Shown here: positions 62,816-64,000 of the stretch, piece by piece
How the letters are laid out: each line of letters begins with the position of its first letter
Numbering within the stretch: the stretch's first letter is position 1
Notes under the pieces: generated by a model
Seen by the model: only the letters and a program-made list of their open reading frames with translations
Databases searched by the model: none
What the model was told of the DNA's origin: nothing
Assembly (NCBI GenBank): GCA_047623555.1
Contig: JBLHMP010000009.1
Location: 1-64,000 of the forward strand
DNA length: 64,000 nucleotides
Direction of reading: 5' to 3'
From: NORP181 sp047623555
Lineage (GTDB): Bacteria; Pseudomonadota; Alphaproteobacteria; Rhodobacterales; Rhodobacteraceae
Program-made: the position numbers and the translations under genes

Positions 62816-64000
62816 ATGGAACCTCTTGGAACGTTCGAAATCATCATGCGTGTGCTGTATCAGTTCTTGCCTGTCTGGGCAGCACTGGTCATCCTGTTTA
62901 CCGCGTCAATTGCCTATAAACGCAAGCTGGGGCTTTACGGCAAACTGTTTGACAGCCCCATTGGCATGGTCGGCTATGCGCTGGTCATGTTCTGGGTGTT
63001 TACCGGCATATTCGGGGCGATGGATCTGATCATTACCCATGATCCGCTGGATCAAATTTCAGGTATGAAGAACAAGGCCCCCGGAACACCGCTGAAACGC
63101 CCCGAAGAAGGCGAATATCTTTGGTATCTGTTTGGCGGCGACAATCTGGCACGCGATGTGTTTAGCCGGATGGTCAAAGGCGCCTGGGTGGTGGTGCAGA
63201 TCGCGCCATTGGCGACGGTGTTTGCCTTTATGGTTGGCATCACGCTAGGTCTGCCCGCGGGATATTTTGGCGGACGGCGCGATACGTTGTTGTCGTTTCT
63301 GGCCAACCTGATCCTGGCATTCCCGGTGATCCTGTTGTTCTATCTGCTGGTGACGCCTGAGATTGTGGCGACCGGCGTGCCGAATTTTATGGCGACCGTG
63401 TTGTTCGTATTCCCGATTGTGTTTGTCGGCGTTCTGCTGAATTCGCGCTATCACACGCAGCCCAAAATCCGCACACCGTTGCTGATTGGCGTGTTGGGGG
63501 TGATGCTTTGGCTGTATCTGTCGCTGATTTCAACGGATGGGTATTTGGTCGACAACAAGGATTTTAGCATTCCGGCGCTGCCTTCGGCACTTGACCTGTT
63601 TGACATACCGGGCGGTATTTTAGTGGTGTTTGTGTCGGTGGTTTTTGTCAACTCGCCCACCGTGTTTCGGATTGTGCGTGGCCTGACAATGGACATCAAA
63701 ACCCGCGACTATGTGGCGGCGGCACAGACCCGTGGCGAAGGATCATGGTACATCATGCTTTGGGAAATCCTACCCAATGCGCGAGGGCCGCTGATCGTAG
63801 ATTTCTGTCTGCGGATTGGCTATACTACCATCCTTTTGGGGACATTAGGGTTCTTTGGTCTGGGTCTCCCACCGGAAAGCCCGGATTGGGGTAGCACGAT
63901 CAATGAGGGGCGCAAGCTTTTGTCGATCTATCTGCACCCTGCCCTGCCACCGGCGTTGGCGTTGTTGTCGCTGGTACTGGGGTTGAACTTGCTGGCGGAT
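62816..64000 (+). CDS. ABC transporter permease (DppC type), cut by window edge
   Basis: The visible 395 codons form the second permease of the transporter. It begins MEPLGTFEIIMRVLYQF with a GGGAGGGCTG ribosome site. Helices occur near 12-32 and 50-70, then an extracytoplasmic segment with GDNLARDVFSRMVKG, typical of DppC. The EAA loop is VAAAQTRGEGSWYIMLWEILP. At more than 395 residues it is longer than E. coli DppC (300), with an extra helical part between helices three and four. It leaves the window at the right edge; ATPase genes would be expected next. Confidence 0.92.
   Translation, partial: MEPLGTFEIIMRVLYQFLPVWAALVILFTASIAYKRKLGLYGKLFDSPIGMVGYALVMFWVFTGIFGAMDLIITHDPLDQISGMKNKAPGTPLKRPEEGEYLWYLFGGDNLARDVFSRMVKGAWVVVQIAPLATVFAFMVGITLGLPAGYFGGRRDTLLSFLANLILAFPVILLFYLLVTPEIVATGVPNFMATVLFVFPIVFVGVLLNSRYHTQPKIRTPLLIGVLGVMLWLYLSLISTDGYLVDNKDFSIPALPSALDLFDIPGGILVVFVSVVFVNSPTVFRIVRGLTMDIKTRDYVAAAQTRGEGSWYIMLWEILPNARGPLIVDFCLRIGYTTILLGTLGFFGLGLPPESPDWGSTINEGRKLLSIYLHPALPPALALLSLVLGLNLLAD

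Overview
The window is ordinary, gene-dense chromosome from an alphaproteobacterium, most likely a marine Rhodobacteraceae (Roseobacter-type) species. The grounds are gene order and content: the dusB(nifR3)-ntrB-ntrC-ntrY-ntrX-trkA-trkH-hfq-hflX run, a fused ispDF gene, an NtrC without the sigma-54 contact motif, ctrA next to sciP, lpxI in place of lpxH, and the DUF6456/DUF6477 pair. I see no rRNA, tRNA, prophage, insertion sequence, plasmid function or CRISPR array. The genus cannot be fixed from what is here.

Layout. Bases 1-11,700 hold nitrogen regulation and potassium uptake on the minus strand, with one lipoprotein gene on the plus strand. Bases 11,880-13,984 are ispDF-pgpA-pncC. Bases 13,985-17,778 are a minus-strand cluster of a COQ10-like protein, an MmgE/PrpD protein, glutamate decarboxylase and a YrhK-like membrane protein. 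Bases 17,850-23,117 carry hpt, lipA, the divergent DUF6456/DUF6477 pair and an mttB homologue. Bases 23,281-31,269 are a plus-strand series: guaA, an ABM-domain protein, two EamA exporters, a P-loop protein, metA, a hydrolase, ppk2 and a TetR regulator. Ribosomal genes rplM-rpsI follow, then a thioesterase/enoyl-CoA hydratase pair, trmFO, a methyltransferase, gluQ, hisI, a NifU-like protein and marC. Bases 38,670-45,928 hold a small probable SOS gene, recG, ligA, ctrA, sciP and mnmA. Bases 45,925-58,570 are the envelope block: lpxB-lpxI-lpxA-fabZ-skp-bamA, a 41-codon gene, then rseP-dxr-cdsA-uppS-frr-pyrH. The window ends with miaA and the start of a dipeptide-type ABC transporter operon, cut by the right edge.

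The most interesting material is small. (1) A 40-codon, single-helix membrane protein gene lies downstream of recG. It has a Shine-Dalgarno sequence, an exact GAAC-N7-GAAC LexA-type box upstream and a GC hairpin plus T8 terminator downstream, so it looks like a stand-alone SOS unit. (2) A CadD-like transporter gene is interrupted by one in-frame TAG, and its last helix remains readable behind it. (3) The DUF6456/DUF6477 divergent promoter carries three phased TTATCC motifs, one a perfect DnaA box, beside a CtrA-like site. (4) miaA appears to start at ATT. (5) Several strong hairpins stand in gaps without an assigned role.

All functional calls come from reading motifs and gene order. No database search, alignment or folding program was run.
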